Source: Paraflavisolibacter caeni (GTDB taxonomy: Bacteria; Bacteroidota; Bacteroidia; Chitinophagales; Chitinophagaceae). Taken from it: a stretch of 64,000 nt of DNA. The DNA lies in NCBI RefSeq assembly GCF_025628885.1, contig NZ_JAOTIF010000001.1, positions 372,001 through 436,000 on the forward strand, in the 5' to 3' direction. The stretch's first letter is position 1, and each line of letters begins with the position of its first letter. The position numbers and the translations under genes were made by a program. Positions 24,120-34,385 of this stretch are shown one piece after another. Below the pieces are notes generated by a model that ran no database searches, was not told the origin of the DNA, and was given only the letters and a program-made list of their open reading frames with translations.

Positions 24120-26504
24120 TTAAAACCAGGACAAGCCTATAACAGGAAGACAATAAGCCAGGGCTGCCAGGAACAACACCCAATTAAATCCCAGTTCAAT
24201 AGAAAGAATGGTTGCTAATGCAGTGCTGATCACTGAAATGCAACCATTCACGCCCCATGCCCATGGTATGGCCTCAGGATTAGATTTTGAAACAAGCGAC
24301 AAACCGGAGGGAAAAGGCATCCCCATCAAAAAGGCTAAAGGACCCATCAGTAATAAAACAATGACCAGTTTAATAGGCAGGCTTACATGTATTGTGTTTT
24401 GTAAAAGAGGCATCAATACAAAAGCATCAATCAGTAACAATAGAGCAATCAACACAAAGAGTAAATACGAATCCTTTTTACTGCCAATGAACCTGGCCGA
24501 TACATTGCTGCCTAGGCCTGAAAAAATAAGTAAGGAGGTAAGGACTGCTGAAGCAGCATAAACAGGGTTCCCGAAATATAGAATGAAGTGCTGGATGAGC
24601 ACGATTTCTACGAACATATAACCCAATCCGATGCCACTGAAGTAAAGCAGGATACTAAACTTGTTCTTTCCACTCCACCCCAGCTTGAAAAGGGGAAGCA
24701 GGATCAGTACAAAAGAGACAATTGCAATTTGTACGAGCGTAACCAGTACCAGGAAATAGCCTACTTCAAAAAAAGGTATGGACCGGGTGCCGAAGAAATG
24801 TGACAGGCGGTTGAGGTTTTCCCATCGTAGAAACTGTGAAAAGAAGGGTTTGTTGTCAGTTGCGGGCTTTATATTGAAATCATATTCATCATAAAATGCT
24901 TTTCTGTTCTCCGAAAGGATTTGGTCTATATATCGAAAGAAACGTTCATCCTGCAACTGGTTGTAGCTACTGCGCTCTTCCGCTTTCAGTCCGGGAAGTA
25001 TGGCAGGATCAAACATCATATCATCGCAAAACTTCCGGATGTTGGCCACTTCAGTTACCGTTACAGGTGATTTGGTCAGGACGAAGGTTATGGTACCCCA
25101 ACTCCTGATGGCAGCAAGATGTGCCCTGGGGTTTTTTATTCCTGAGTTGTAAAGTACTTCCACCATGGTCGCTAAAACTTTCAAAGGGTTTCGTAACGGG
25201 TAGTCCATCCAGGAGGTGATGCTGATCACACCATTTTCATTTAATCGAAGCCACATTTCCTGAAAAGCTTCCCGGGTCATAATGGCTTGCTCCTGCAATG
25301 CATATAACCCGGATGAACCTCCAAATGTTCCTGTCATTGGGAGCACAATGAGATCATACCTGGCTGTATCCATCATCAGGAAAGTTCTCGGCTCCATTCT
25401 TTGGCTCATTACCTTAGGCTGATACAAGAGGGAATCTGATGCAAGTGCCAGTTCCTTTTTTAATAAAGAAAGCACAACAGAGTTGGGCTCTGTTGTAGTG
25501 ATGCTTTCCACGTCATGGCTAACAGCATGTGCAACGTCGATACCTGTACTGGTGCGCAGTACCAGTACTTTATTTCTTTTCCTCATGACATAAGGCAGTG
25601 CACTGGTCGTATAGTCGAGAATGAAAGAACTATCTTCTTTTTTCCAGCTTGTAATAGGCCCAAACCAGTCACCATTAACAAAGGCGGCTGCTTTTACCCG
25701 GGCTGTATTTTGTGCAGTAAGACTTAATCCCGGTGCATAACGCAGTACAGGAGAAGTGACGGTTTGTACGAATCCATAGGGACTGGACTTTTGTATGGTA
25801 ACCTTTGCTTCAGGAAGAAGCAGGGTTTTACTAATGTCTTTGTACTGCGAAGGGATCAGTTGCGGAGGATGCGCTAGTTGCCAGAGGATGACCAGAAAAG
25901 AAAGGATTATGATCAGAGCTCTTGATTTGGATCTGCCAGGTAAAATAATGATACCGGCTATGATGGGTAATATAGAGATGATGGCTGGGAGTTGCTGGGG
26001 GAGGTATATCCAGGTAAGTACAAGGGCAAAGAGACCTCCCATCCCTGATCCAAACAGGTCTGCGAAATATATTTTACTAATGGATGCAACATATTGCACG
26101 AATAGGATCCCGATCGCTAAGGCACCAAAGAAAAATGGTGTAAAGAATAGAAGGTAGGTAAGGAGCAGTTTTCCTGCTTGACGATAATCAGCAAACACAA
26201 GATAGGAATCGAAGCGTGTAAAGGATGATTGCGACCAGCCAACAACGAACGACATGGAAAGGCCGGATACCATCATAAGAACAGGAACCATGATTTCGCT
26301 ATGCTTCAATAGCCATGTCCTGGAAAGGGATAATACCGTTCCTGCAGCACCAAATCCGAGCATAGCCACCGAAATGATCATATAGGCGAAATGATGCCAT
26401 TGAACAATGGACAGGATCTGCATTAAGACCAGTTGGAATGCAATGATAGCTGCCGAAAGCAGTCCTATGGATAGTAGTAATTTATATTTTATTGTACTTG
26501 TCAC
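24120..26504 (-). CDS. Membrane protein with a spermidine-synthase-like domain
   Basis: A 794-residue protein with about seven membrane helices in the first 230 residues, a soluble Rossmann-like domain at about 300-560, and six or seven further helices at 580-790. This is the arrangement of membrane-bound polyamine-aminopropyltransferase-like proteins. The soluble part has an SAM-binding-like VLRTSTGIDVAHAV and SITTTEPNSVVLSLL, but I cannot find a convincing GGGD motif or catalytic Asp pair, so spermidine synthesis is doubtful. The start is GTG 26504, overlapping the stop of pcm by one base (TAGTG), which indicates translational coupling. Confidence 0.7.
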   Translation of the reverse strand: MTSTIKYKLLLSIGLLSAAIIAFQLVLMQILSIVQWHHFAYMIISVAMLGFGAAGTVLSLSRTWLLKHSEIMVPVLMMVSGLSMSFVVGWSQSSFTRFDSYLVFADYRQAGKLLLTYLLFFTPFFFGALAIGILFVQYVASISKIYFADLFGSGMGGLFALVLTWIYLPQQLPAIISILPIIAGIIILPGRSKSRALIIILSFLVILWQLAHPPQLIPSQYKDISKTLLLPEAKVTIQKSSPYGFVQTVTSPVLRYAPGLSLTAQNTARVKAAAFVNGDWFGPITSWKKEDSSFILDYTTSALPYVMRKRNKVLVLRTSTGIDVAHAVSHDVESITTTEPNSVVLSLLKKELALASDSLLYQPKVMSQRMEPRTFLMMDTARYDLIVLPMTGTFGGSSGLYALQEQAIMTREAFQEMWLRLNENGVISITSWMDYPLRNPLKVLATMVEVLYNSGIKNPRAHLAAIRSWGTITFVLTKSPVTVTEVANIRKFCDDMMFDPAILPGLKAEERSSYNQLQDERFFRYIDQILSENRKAFYDEYDFNIKPATDNKPFFSQFLRWENLNRLSHFFGTRSIPFFEVGYFLVLVTLVQIAIVSFVLILLPLFKLGWSGKNKFSILLYFSGIGLGYMFVEIVLIQHFILYFGNPVYAASAVLTSLLIFSGLGSNVSARFIGSKKDSYLLFVLIALLLLIDAFVLMPLLQNTIHVSLPIKLVIVLLLMGPLAFLMGMPFPSGLSLVSKSNPEAIPWAWGVNGCISVISTALATILSIELGFNWVLFLAALAYCLPVIGLSWF

Positions 26505-27193
26505 TATTTCTTTTCCCTGGTAAACGGCACAAACATAACCGGCAACAAGCTCTTGGTTGTTGCTTTCTTCCCCTTCTTTTCTACCAGCATCAGCGTTTGG
26601 GTCATAAAAGGAGAACCAATAGGAATGATCATCCTGCCGCCATCTTTCAATTGTTCCAGTAAAGGAGGGGGAACATATTCTGTTGCTGCCGTAACAACAA
26701 TAGCATCATAGGGGCCATGCTCTTTCCATCCATAATAGCCATCACCAATTTTTGCCTGAACGTTCTTGTATCCTAACTTTTTCAACCGGTTAGCTGCAGC
26801 AGTGCCCAGTTGGGGAACAATTTCGATGGTGTAAACTTCTTTGACAATAGGAGAGAGCACAGCAGCCTGGTACCCGGAACCTGTACCAATTTCCAGGACT
26901 TTATATTCTGGCTTTGGTTTGATGGCTTCGGTCATGTAAGCAACGATATAAGGCTGTGATATCGTTTGCCCGTAGCCTATTGGTAATGGCCCGTCATTGT
27001 AAGCATCAGGAATGCTGCTGGAAGGAACAAACAAATGCCGCTTTACTTGTCGCATGGCATTCAATACTGCTGCATCTTTCACGCCTCGTTTTTCAATCTG
27101 CAACTTCACCATACCTTCTCTTTTTTCCTTATAGTCTTCCTGGAAAAAGGAAACAAAAAATAAAAACAGGAGGCAAGGAATTACGCCATTCAT
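26504..27193 (-). CDS. pcm: Protein-L-isoaspartate O-methyltransferase
   Basis: Transfers a methyl group from S-adenosylmethionine to isoaspartyl residues of damaged proteins. A 229-residue form starting at ATG 27193 with an N-terminal hydrophobic segment (CLLFLFFVSFF), so it is probably exported, unlike the usual cytosolic enzyme. Motifs: VPSSSIPDAYNDGPLPIGYG with the family substrate loop, SQPYIVAYMTEA, the SAM-binding VLEIGTGSGYQAAVLS, and DAIVVTAATEYVPPPLLEQL. Stop overlaps the GTG of the membrane protein downstream, so the two work in one operon, possibly in envelope protein maintenance. Confidence 0.88.
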   Translation of the reverse strand: MNGVIPCLLFLFFVSFFQEDYKEKREGMVKLQIEKRGVKDAAVLNAMRQVKRHLFVPSSSIPDAYNDGPLPIGYGQTISQPYIVAYMTEAIKPKPEYKVLEIGTGSGYQAAVLSPIVKEVYTIEIVPQLGTAAANRLKKLGYKNVQAKIGDGYYGWKEHGPYDAIVVTAATEYVPPPLLEQLKDGGRMIIPIGSPFMTQTLMLVEKKGKKATTKSLLPVMFVPFTREKK

Positions 27194-27691
27194 AAACAAG
27201 GATTTAGTAAAATGAATGAGCCTGTTAAAATTACTGAAAGTCTGCCAGGATGATCTAAGTACTGTAATGATACATTCAAACAGTATATTACTTTCCTGTA
27301 AGAAAGTTAGTTATATTTCTCGTTTTATATATTTTGTTTTGATATTTGATTACCTTTATCATTGTATTTGCTGCATCATTTATTTCCTGCGGGTAATTGC
27401 AATCCTGTATATTACACTAACGGCTGAATGAAATAATTTTCAGCATCCTGCCTTTTGATTTTCGTTGCAGTCACTTCCCTTAAGAAAGCTGTCGTAACAA
27501 CTTAAGTCGTATGCGAAAGCATTTTGTTTACCTGCATTTACAAGCCCCTTATACAAACGATCCAACGCTTTCCTTCCGGAAAGAAATGAAATGACAATGA
27601 AGCGGAGATCTATTGTACATCTTTCATTACAACCAAACAAAGATCCCCTTGTGAAGAGAAATGCTCTTTATCATTTCTAAAAATTCTTGTT
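27194..27691. other. Intergenic region upstream of the T9SS sugar-dehydrogenase-like gene
   Basis: About 500 bp between divergent genes. Two short open frames (27216-27431 plus, 27440-27640 minus) show no signal peptide, domain or codon pattern that would support them. I see no clear promoter consensus and no RNA gene. Confidence 0.45.
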
Positions 27692-30277
27692 ATGAGAAAC
27701 GATTTGCTGCGCCTGACCGCTTGTGTTGTAATGGTTACTTTATTGCTCATGCTCTCTGCCAGTTCCTATGCTGCAATTGCTGAGGAAAATGAAACCAACT
27801 ACCTGGTGAATTTAAAGATAAACTTTCAGGATGCTGCCACCATACCCCCGGCCGGTTGGCTAAGGGATTATGGGCAGGCTTATGGATTACGCACTTCAGC
27901 TTATCAGGGTGTAGGCAATTACTATGGATGGATCAACAGGGATAATAATACGCCTCTGGATTTAACTAAAAATGGACGTAAAAGAAGCAGTCCTTCTGAT
28001 CTTCTGCAGGCTACATTGATGCATATGCAAGCAGATGATATTATTGGTTTTAGCGGTACTCCAATTGAAGGAAGGTGGGAGGCCAAGGTAGTCAATGGCA
28101 TTTATGAAGTTACTGTTTCAGTGGGTGATGGTGCTTATACAGGTGGCAAGCATACGATCAATGTTGAAGGGGTGCCGGCAATATTAAGTTTTGAGGGTAC
28201 TACCAATACACGATTTAGTTTAGCCACTGTCTCGGTAAAAGTGACAGATGGGCTTTTAACAGTTGATGCCATTGGAGGTGTTAATACAAAGATCAATTAT
28301 ATAATCATTCAGCAAACCTCTGCGCTAAGGCCTTCAGTGGCAAGAGTCAACCCTGTACATGGAGCAGAAGATATCAGTGATTATACATCAATATCTACCG
28401 ATATATTGAACCTGCCCAATAGCGGCATCAATAATGTTACTATTACTACAGCTAACGTTTACCTGGTAGAAAAGGCAACCGGTAACCCGGTGCCGGCAAA
28501 TGTAAATGGTACAGGAGGCGGTGATGCCATTACCCTCGTGCCTTCCGCAGCATTAAAACTAAGTACGGCCTATGTATTCAATGTGACCAGTGGTGTTAAG
28601 GATTTATCTGGTGCTGCTTTTTTACCTTTCTCAAGTACATTTACAACTACTGCAACACCTACTCCTCAACTCAGTATCAAATTCGATAAGGTGCAACTAA
28701 CCAATACGACCGGGAGACATACCAGTCTCACCATCGGGCCGGATGGAAAGTTATATGCATTAAGGGATGATGGTGTGATTAAGCGCTTCCCCATCAACGC
28801 TAATGGTACGTTGGGCACTCCTCAACTGATCTACTCTTTACAGGATGCATATGGCACCAGGAAATCCAGATTGGCCATTGGTTTAGCCTTTGATCCTGCA
28901 TCTACTGCTACTAACCTTATCGCTTGGGTCACTCATGGTTCATACGTGTTTTTAAACGCTCCTGATTGGGATGATAAATTGACAAGACTAAGCGGTAGTA
29001 ACTTACAGAATGTTCAGGATGTATTAATTAATCTACCCCGCTCCACCAAAGACCACCTGACCAACAGCATTGCTTTTGGCCCGGATGGTGCTTTGTATTT
29101 CACCCAAGGCTCTAACAGTGCGATGGGTAAAGCTGATCAAACCTGGGGGAATAGAGAAGAGCACTTGCTTTCAGCGGCAGTACTGCGTCTTGATAAAACC
29201 AAGTTGGGTACATTGCCATTGAATGTTAAGACAGCAGAAGGAGGCGGTACTTATAATCCCTATGCAGCCAATGCTCCTTTAACTATTTACGCATCAGGCG
29301 TTAGAAATGCTTATGATTTGGTATGGCATAGCAATGGAGAGCTATATGTACCTACCAATGGTTCAGCGGCCGGTGGCAATACGCCTGCATCGGTTAATGG
29401 TACACTGCGGCCTGATGGTACTACCTACAATGGGCCATCTATACCAGCCTTAACAAATGTGCCGCAAACAATGAAAGATTTTCTCTTTAAGGTGAAGAAA
29501 GGCGGTTATTATGGACACCCCAATCTCAGGCGGGGCGAGTATGTGATAAATGGTGGGAACCCCACTTCCAACATAGAACCAGCCCAGATTGATGAGTATC
29601 CGGTGGGTACGAATCCTGATATAAACTGGAGGGGATTTGCTTTTGACTTCAAAGCCAATAAATCACCGAATGGTGTGATTGAATATAAGAGCAATGTATT
29701 CAATGGGGCCCTGAAAGGAAAACTACTGGTAGTTCGATACAGCCAGAATGATGATATTATCGTATTGACTCCTGGCGGTACTAACAACAATATTGTCAAT
29801 TTCTATGAAGGAGCTTTGATCCAGGGCTTTACAGGTTTTGTTGACCCGCTGGACCTGGTAGAAGACGTAAGAAACGGAAATATTTATGTATCAGAATATG
29901 GAGGTAATGGAAAGATAACATTGCTCAAACCAAATACAACCGCTTCTGCTGCCGGGTTGATCACAATGAATACAAATAACGATCCGGAAAACAGTGTAAC
30001 AGATATTGAGCAGCATTCAGCATACCTGGAACAGAATGCTCCAAATCCTTTTAGTGATCATACGCTCATTCGTTATTTTGTCCCAGCCAATACTAACTCT
30101 GTTAAAATAGTCATTACTAATATGATCGGAATGGTGAATATGGTGTTCGATTTAGACGGCAAGAACTCCAGCCAAATAGCATTAGATGCAGGCACTTTGC
30201 CTTCGGGTACTTATATCTATTCTTTATGGGTAGAAGGAAAACAGGTAGACAGTAAACGATTGGTTATTATAAGATAA
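27692..30277 (+). CDS. Secreted T9SS cargo: malectin-like, Ig-like and PQQ sugar-dehydrogenase-like propeller
   Basis: An 861-residue secreted protein. Signal peptide at 1-28. Residues about 37-210 resemble a malectin/carbohydrate-binding-like domain (VNLKINFQDAATIPPAGWLRDYGQAYG is split by family hallmarks, GKHTINVEG). Residues 215-325 form a Big_5-like Ig domain (NPVHGAEDIS...TAYVFNVTSGVKDLSG). Residues 335-760 form a six-bladed propeller of the glucose/sorbosone dehydrogenase type (SLTIGPDGKLYALRDDG, IAFGPDGALYFTQGSN, YASGVRNAYDLVWHSNGELY). Residues 785-861 form a type A T9SS sorting domain (LEQNAPNPFSD, LPSGTYIYSLWVEGK). It probably oxidises or binds a sugar at the cell surface. Confidence 0.85.
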   Translation: MRNDLLRLTACVVMVTLLLMLSASSYAAIAEENETNYLVNLKINFQDAATIPPAGWLRDYGQAYGLRTSAYQGVGNYYGWINRDNNTPLDLTKNGRKRSSPSDLLQATLMHMQADDIIGFSGTPIEGRWEAKVVNGIYEVTVSVGDGAYTGGKHTINVEGVPAILSFEGTTNTRFSLATVSVKVTDGLLTVDAIGGVNTKINYIIIQQTSALRPSVARVNPVHGAEDISDYTSISTDILNLPNSGINNVTITTANVYLVEKATGNPVPANVNGTGGGDAITLVPSAALKLSTAYVFNVTSGVKDLSGAAFLPFSSTFTTTATPTPQLSIKFDKVQLTNTTGRHTSLTIGPDGKLYALRDDGVIKRFPINANGTLGTPQLIYSLQDAYGTRKSRLAIGLAFDPASTATNLIAWVTHGSYVFLNAPDWDDKLTRLSGSNLQNVQDVLINLPRSTKDHLTNSIAFGPDGALYFTQGSNSAMGKADQTWGNREEHLLSAAVLRLDKTKLGTLPLNVKTAEGGGTYNPYAANAPLTIYASGVRNAYDLVWHSNGELYVPTNGSAAGGNTPASVNGTLRPDGTTYNGPSIPALTNVPQTMKDFLFKVKKGGYYGHPNLRRGEYVINGGNPTSNIEPAQIDEYPVGTNPDINWRGFAFDFKANKSPNGVIEYKSNVFNGALKGKLLVVRYSQNDDIIVLTPGGTNNNIVNFYEGALIQGFTGFVDPLDLVEDVRNGNIYVSEYGGNGKITLLKPNTTASAAGLITMNTNNDPENSVTDIEQHSAYLEQNAPNPFSDHTLIRYFVPANTNSVKIVITNMIGMVNMVFDLDGKNSSQIALDAGTLPSGTYIYSLWVEGKQVDSKRLVIIR

Positions 30278-30300
30278 TTGAACAAGAATGTATTTTGTCT

Positions 30301-30349
30301 GCACCCCGTTTAAGGCACTGATAAAGTAGGTGCCTTGACGGAGTGCATT
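30301..30349. terminator. Hairpin between convergent genes
   Basis: An imperfect stem: TGCAC and CCGT with AAGGCAC on the left pair with GTGCCTT, ACGG and GTGCA on the right, around a loop of about ten bases. No long T-run follows, so it may act as a bidirectional Rho-independent-like barrier for the genes ending at 30277 and 30355. Confidence 0.5.
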
Positions 30350-30354
30350 AATGC

Positions 30355-31653
30355 TTATTCTTCCTCCATTTCATCAAGTATTTCCGGGCTTGCCGTTACC
30401 AGCACCTTATCGATGCGGTGTCCATCCATGTCCATGATCTCAAATGTGAAGCCTTTCCATTGCATTTTATCTCCCGGCTGAGGTATACGTTCCAGTTCAT
30501 ATAAAATGCATCCTGCCAGGGTGTCGTATTCATGAACACTTTCATTTACCCATTCCTGTTTTTCAAAGCGGCTAAGAAAGTCGTAAAAAGGAATTTGCGC
30601 ATCAACGAGAAAACTGCCGTCTTCCCGTTCTACAATTTCGTAATCTAAAGATTCGGTCTGCGGAATGTTGCCCACGATAGCTTCAAGGATATCGTTCAAT
30701 GTGATCATTCCCTGCAAGCTGCCATACTCATCTACAATAAAACAAGAATGGATTTTTGATTCCTTGAATTTTTCCATCACCTGGTAGGCTGTATTGTTTT
30801 CTGGCACAAACAAGGCTTGATGCATTAAGTTTTTGAACAGGGTCATATCGTCGGCCACATACAAGTCCTTTATAGAAACCACTCCTTTGATGTTATCAAT
30901 TTCACCATCACAAATGGGATAGACTGAATGAGGCTCTGACATAATCTTTTCCTTGATCTTCTCTTCATTATCATTAATGTCAAACCACACGATATCGCTC
31001 CGGTGTGTCATAAGGGATGTGATATTGCGATCACCCAGGTGAAAGATCCGTTCAATCATTTCTTTTTCTTCTTCTTCAATAGTGCCTGCTTCTGTACCTT
31101 CTGAGATAATGGCTTTAATTTCATCTTCAGTCACGGTATCATCTTTAGAGCTTTTAATATTGAAAAGCTTAAAAAATGAATTGCTTGTGATATTCAGCAA
31201 CCAAACAATCGGGTGTGTAATTTTTGAAAAGACAAGCATGGGCGTGGCCATAATACGCGCAATTTTTTCAGCGCTGGTCAGCCCAATTCGCTTTGGGATC
31301 AATTCGCCAAAAACAATAGACAAGAAAGTAACCACCATGACAACCAATGTTGTGGCGATGGTTTCCGCATAAGGCTTAAATGCATCTACTTTTTCTACTA
31401 AGGGTTGCAGGTAGATACTAAAGCGCTCGCCTGAATAAACACCCGTAATAATGGCGATCAGGGTGATGCCTATTTGTGCTGCTGAAAGGAAGATTTCAGG
31501 GGAGTAGGACAGGTTCAGTGCCGTTTCTGCCTTTTTATCGCCTTTTTCGGCCATGCTTTCTAGTCTGGCTTTACGAGCGGACACTAGCGCAATCTCCGAC
31601 ATCACAAAAAGGCCATTCAAAAAAATTAGCCCCAACAATATGATTATGTCCAT
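30355..31653 (-). CDS. CNNM/HlyC-CorC family membrane protein (DUF21, CBS pair, CorC_HlyC)
   Basis: A 432-residue inner-membrane protein of the family often called hemolysin-like or magnesium/cobalt efflux. It has a DUF21 transmembrane domain at about 1-190 (ILLGLIFLNGLFVMSEIALV, ALNLSYSPEIFLSAAQIGIT, FGELIPKRIGL). Two CBS domains follow at about 215-335 (LMTHRSDIVWFDIND, CFIVDEYGSLQGMITLNDIL) and a CorC_HlyC domain at about 350-425. Family members act in Mg2+ homeostasis. Next to a PAP2 gene in the same direction (12 bp gap). Confidence 0.9.
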   Translation of the reverse strand: MDIIILLGLIFLNGLFVMSEIALVSARKARLESMAEKGDKKAETALNLSYSPEIFLSAAQIGITLIAIITGVYSGERFSIYLQPLVEKVDAFKPYAETIATTLVVMVVTFLSIVFGELIPKRIGLTSAEKIARIMATPMLVFSKITHPIVWLLNITSNSFFKLFNIKSSKDDTVTEDEIKAIISEGTEAGTIEEEEKEMIERIFHLGDRNITSLMTHRSDIVWFDINDNEEKIKEKIMSEPHSVYPICDGEIDNIKGVVSIKDLYVADDMTLFKNLMHQALFVPENNTAYQVMEKFKESKIHSCFIVDEYGSLQGMITLNDILEAIVGNIPQTESLDYEIVEREDGSFLVDAQIPFYDFLSRFEKQEWVNESVHEYDTLAGCILYELERIPQPGDKMQWKGFTFEIMDMDGHRIDKVLVTASPEILDEMEEE

Positions 31654-31665
31654 TTGGAATGAAAG

Positions 31666-32268
31666 TTACTCTAAATTTAATTTTCCTACCTTGTTAATAT
31701 ATACTGTAGCTGTCAAAAGCCCTGCCAAGACTCCCAATATTCCTCCACCCAAAACGTCCAGCGGATAATGCACACCTACATAGATTTGAGCATAGGCAAT
31801 AAAAAATGCCCATAGGTAAGTTAAGTAGATCCACCTTTTAAAAGTGGAGTATAAGGTGATGCTTACAAAAGTTGCCATGCCGAAGTGGTTAGCTGCATGC
31901 GAAGATGTGAAGCTATATCCTCCCGCGCAGTGTTTGAGCAGCAGGCGCACATGATCGAAAAAGAAGGGATCATTGCAAGGGCGCAAGCGTTCAAAACCTT
32001 CTTTGAAAACCCGGCTGCTCACCATGTCGGCAATCGCAATGGTACAGAGAAAGGCTATACTCCACCACCAGCCTTTTTTGCCATAGTTGAGTGTGATAAA
32101 AGCCAAAACAAATAAATAAAGGGGCGCCCAGAAAACAGAATCGCGGAAATAAGGAAGTACGGTATCAAAAAAAGGATTGGTCCACCCGCTGTTCAGTTTT
32201 ATAAACAGCCGTTTATCCCATAAATCCAATTGTTCCCAAACTGATGAAGCTATTATAACGGCCTGCAT
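31666..32268 (-). CDS. PAP2-family membrane phosphatase
   Basis: A 200-residue integral membrane lipid phosphatase, probably acting on undecaprenyl pyrophosphate or phosphatidate. The three PAP2 motifs are present: KEGFERLRP, TSSHAAN (in place of PSGH), and AQIYVGVHYPLD. ATG 32268 is used because upstream residues are shadow-like. A perfect TACATTTG -7 element lies only five bases before this ATG, so either the transcript is nearly leaderless or translation begins later, for example at the in-frame TTG at 32229. Confidence 0.88.
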   Translation of the reverse strand: MQAVIIASSVWEQLDLWDKRLFIKLNSGWTNPFFDTVLPYFRDSVFWAPLYLFVLAFITLNYGKKGWWWSIAFLCTIAIADMVSSRVFKEGFERLRPCNDPFFFDHVRLLLKHCAGGYSFTSSHAANHFGMATFVSITLYSTFKRWIYLTYLWAFFIAYAQIYVGVHYPLDVLGGGILGVLAGLLTATVYINKVGKLNLE

Positions 32269-32399
32269 GTCGCAAATGTAAGAGAATGAGACCTTTTCGC
32301 CGATTTTGTGTTTTCGTGACACTTAAAATTTTGTTGCTTTGCGGAGTGCAAAGGTGGTGTTTGAATGTTCAAGCCTAAACTGCCAAACAGTAATAAATT

Positions 32400-34385
32400 A
32401 TGCTCGCGAAAACCCGTTTACCCAAAACATTGCTTTGGATCATCAATCTTTTAGGGATTTACCTGCTGATGTTCACCAGTTTCCGGCTGGTTACATATTT
32501 TGCATTTCATCCTGAAGATCAATCAATTACTGATCTTTTGCCTTCTTTTTTACTGGGTCTGCGTTACGATCTTCGCTGGATCAGTTTATTGTTATTGCCT
32601 ATTATTTTGATCAGCATGTGGCCGGCTTTATCGCCTTTTTATTCTGAGCGGAATAAAAAAATATGGACCTGGTACCTGGCTTTTGCCACTTTTTTTGTCG
32701 TTTTTTTCTTTGCAGCGGACTTTGGATGCTTTTCTTACAATAAAACCCGCCTCAATGCAAGCGCCCTGAATTTCATGGAAGATCCGGGTATCTCATTATC
32801 CATGTTATGGCAATCATACCCGATGTTCTGGCTGATCCTGGCTTTGATCATTGCTGTATTGCTTCTGCGGCGCATGTTCCGGGAAATGCATATTTATGTT
32901 ATTTCCAAAACAGAAGGGCTGGGAATTCCCTACCGGAGGAAGTGGTTTGTGATCGCTTCTGTCTTTTTTGGTTTGCTAGTGTATGGCAATGCCGGCCTGC
33001 AGCCGTTGAAATGGAACCGTGCATTTGTTTTGCAGGATAGCTTTAAATCTTATCTGGCCCTGAATCCTTTGCAAAATTTTTTCACTACCCTGAAATTCCG
33101 GAGGCCGCAATTCAATGAAAAGCAGGCGAGGGAGAGTTTTCCTGTCGTTGCCGAATGGATGGGATTAACTGCCAAAGAGTTTTCCTACCGCCGTGAAATG
33201 GCGCCGGGCGTCCATTCCCTGGAGTCAAAGCCAAATGTCGTATTGGTGCTGTGTGAATCGTTCAGCATGTATAAAAGCAGCATGAGTGGGAATCTGCTGA
33301 ATACAACGCCGTTTTTCCAGTCGATAGCCGATAGCGGAATTTTCTTTGAACGTTGCTTTACGCCCCATTTCTCAACAGCCAGGGGGTTGTTTGCTACATT
33401 GACCGGCATCCCTGATGTACAACTGTCTAAATTTTCAACCCGCAATCCCGAGGCAATAAAGCAACATACCATTATCAACCATTTTGAGGGATATGAGAAA
33501 ATGTACTTCCTGGGTGGAAGTGCCTCATTCAACAACTTTGAGGGCATACTGCAGAATATCAAAGGCCTGCAAATGTTTACGGAAGGCAGGTTTAAAGCGA
33601 AGCCTGTCAATGTATGGGGGATTTCGGATAAAGACTTATTCCTGGAAGCCAATGAGGTGCTCGCAAAGCAAACAAGACCCTTTTTTGCCATTGTGCAGAC
33701 TGCTGACAACCACCGCCCATTCATGATCCCTGAAAGTGAATCTGAATTTGAAAGAAAGGATCTGCACCCTGATTCTTTGCATAAATATGGTTTTGAATCT
33801 GTAGATGAGTTTAATTCTTTCCGGTACGCAGACTTCTGCATTCAGAAATTCATTGAAGCTGCGCGCAAAGAGCGGTATTTTTCAAATACCATTTTTGTAT
33901 TCATCGGCGACCATGGCGTTTCAGGCAATGCAAGGGAAGTGTATCCCAAAGTTTGGACTGATAAGCGCCTGACTGACGAACATGTGCCGTTGCTTTTTTA
34001 TGCGCCTAAATTGCTGACTCCGCAAAAACGAGGTGAAGTAGTATCTCAAATTGATGTTTTACCAACTATCGCCGGCTTAACCGGGCAGTCTTACATCAAT
34101 ACCACCCTTGGGCGTGACGTTTTGCATAAACGGAAGAATAACGACTATGCCTTCATTATCTATCATGACGAAGGCCAGATCGGCATGCTTACAGATGACT
34201 ATTATTTCACCAAAAATCTCAATTTCAAAAGAGAAGAACTGCACCTGATGCCTGGAAAATACTTTTCCTCTGCCCAGGAAGATTCAATTAAGAAAAAGCT
34301 GTCGCAGGTTACGACCGCATATTACGAAACAGCAAAGTGGATGCTGATGAATAATAAGGACCTGCACACCCTCAGTCCGCCGTAG
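32400..34385 (+). CDS. LtaS-like membrane sulfatase / phosphoglycerol transferase
   Basis: A 661-residue protein with five N-terminal membrane helices (within residues 1-205) and a periplasmic alkaline-phosphatase-superfamily domain at about 275-640. Motifs: NVVLVLCESFS with the metal-binding Glu, TPHFSTARGLFATLTG with the nucleophilic Thr, a metal-binding DNHRPFMIP region and IGDHGVSG. In Gram-negative bacteria such enzymes transfer phosphoglycerol or phosphoethanolamine to lipid or glycan; the acceptor here is unknown. Confidence 0.87.
   Translation: MLAKTRLPKTLLWIINLLGIYLLMFTSFRLVTYFAFHPEDQSITDLLPSFLLGLRYDLRWISLLLLPIILISMWPALSPFYSERNKKIWTWYLAFATFFVVFFFAADFGCFSYNKTRLNASALNFMEDPGISLSMLWQSYPMFWLILALIIAVLLLRRMFREMHIYVISKTEGLGIPYRRKWFVIASVFFGLLVYGNAGLQPLKWNRAFVLQDSFKSYLALNPLQNFFTTLKFRRPQFNEKQARESFPVVAEWMGLTAKEFSYRREMAPGVHSLESKPNVVLVLCESFSMYKSSMSGNLLNTTPFFQSIADSGIFFERCFTPHFSTARGLFATLTGIPDVQLSKFSTRNPEAIKQHTIINHFEGYEKMYFLGGSASFNNFEGILQNIKGLQMFTEGRFKAKPVNVWGISDKDLFLEANEVLAKQTRPFFAIVQTADNHRPFMIPESESEFERKDLHPDSLHKYGFESVDEFNSFRYADFCIQKFIEAARKERYFSNTIFVFIGDHGVSGNAREVYPKVWTDKRLTDEHVPLLFYAPKLLTPQKRGEVVSQIDVLPTIAGLTGQSYINTTLGRDVLHKRKNNDYAFIIYHDEGQIGMLTDDYYFTKNLNFKREELHLMPGKYFSSAQEDSIKKKLSQVTTAYYETAKWMLMNNKDLHTLSPP

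Noticed and set aside
24120-26504. A functional spermidine synthase
   Set aside because: The fold is suggested but the catalytic Asp pair and GGGD motif were not found.
27216-27640. Short frames between pcm and the T9SS protein
   Set aside because: Hydrophobic or low-complexity translations without start signals.
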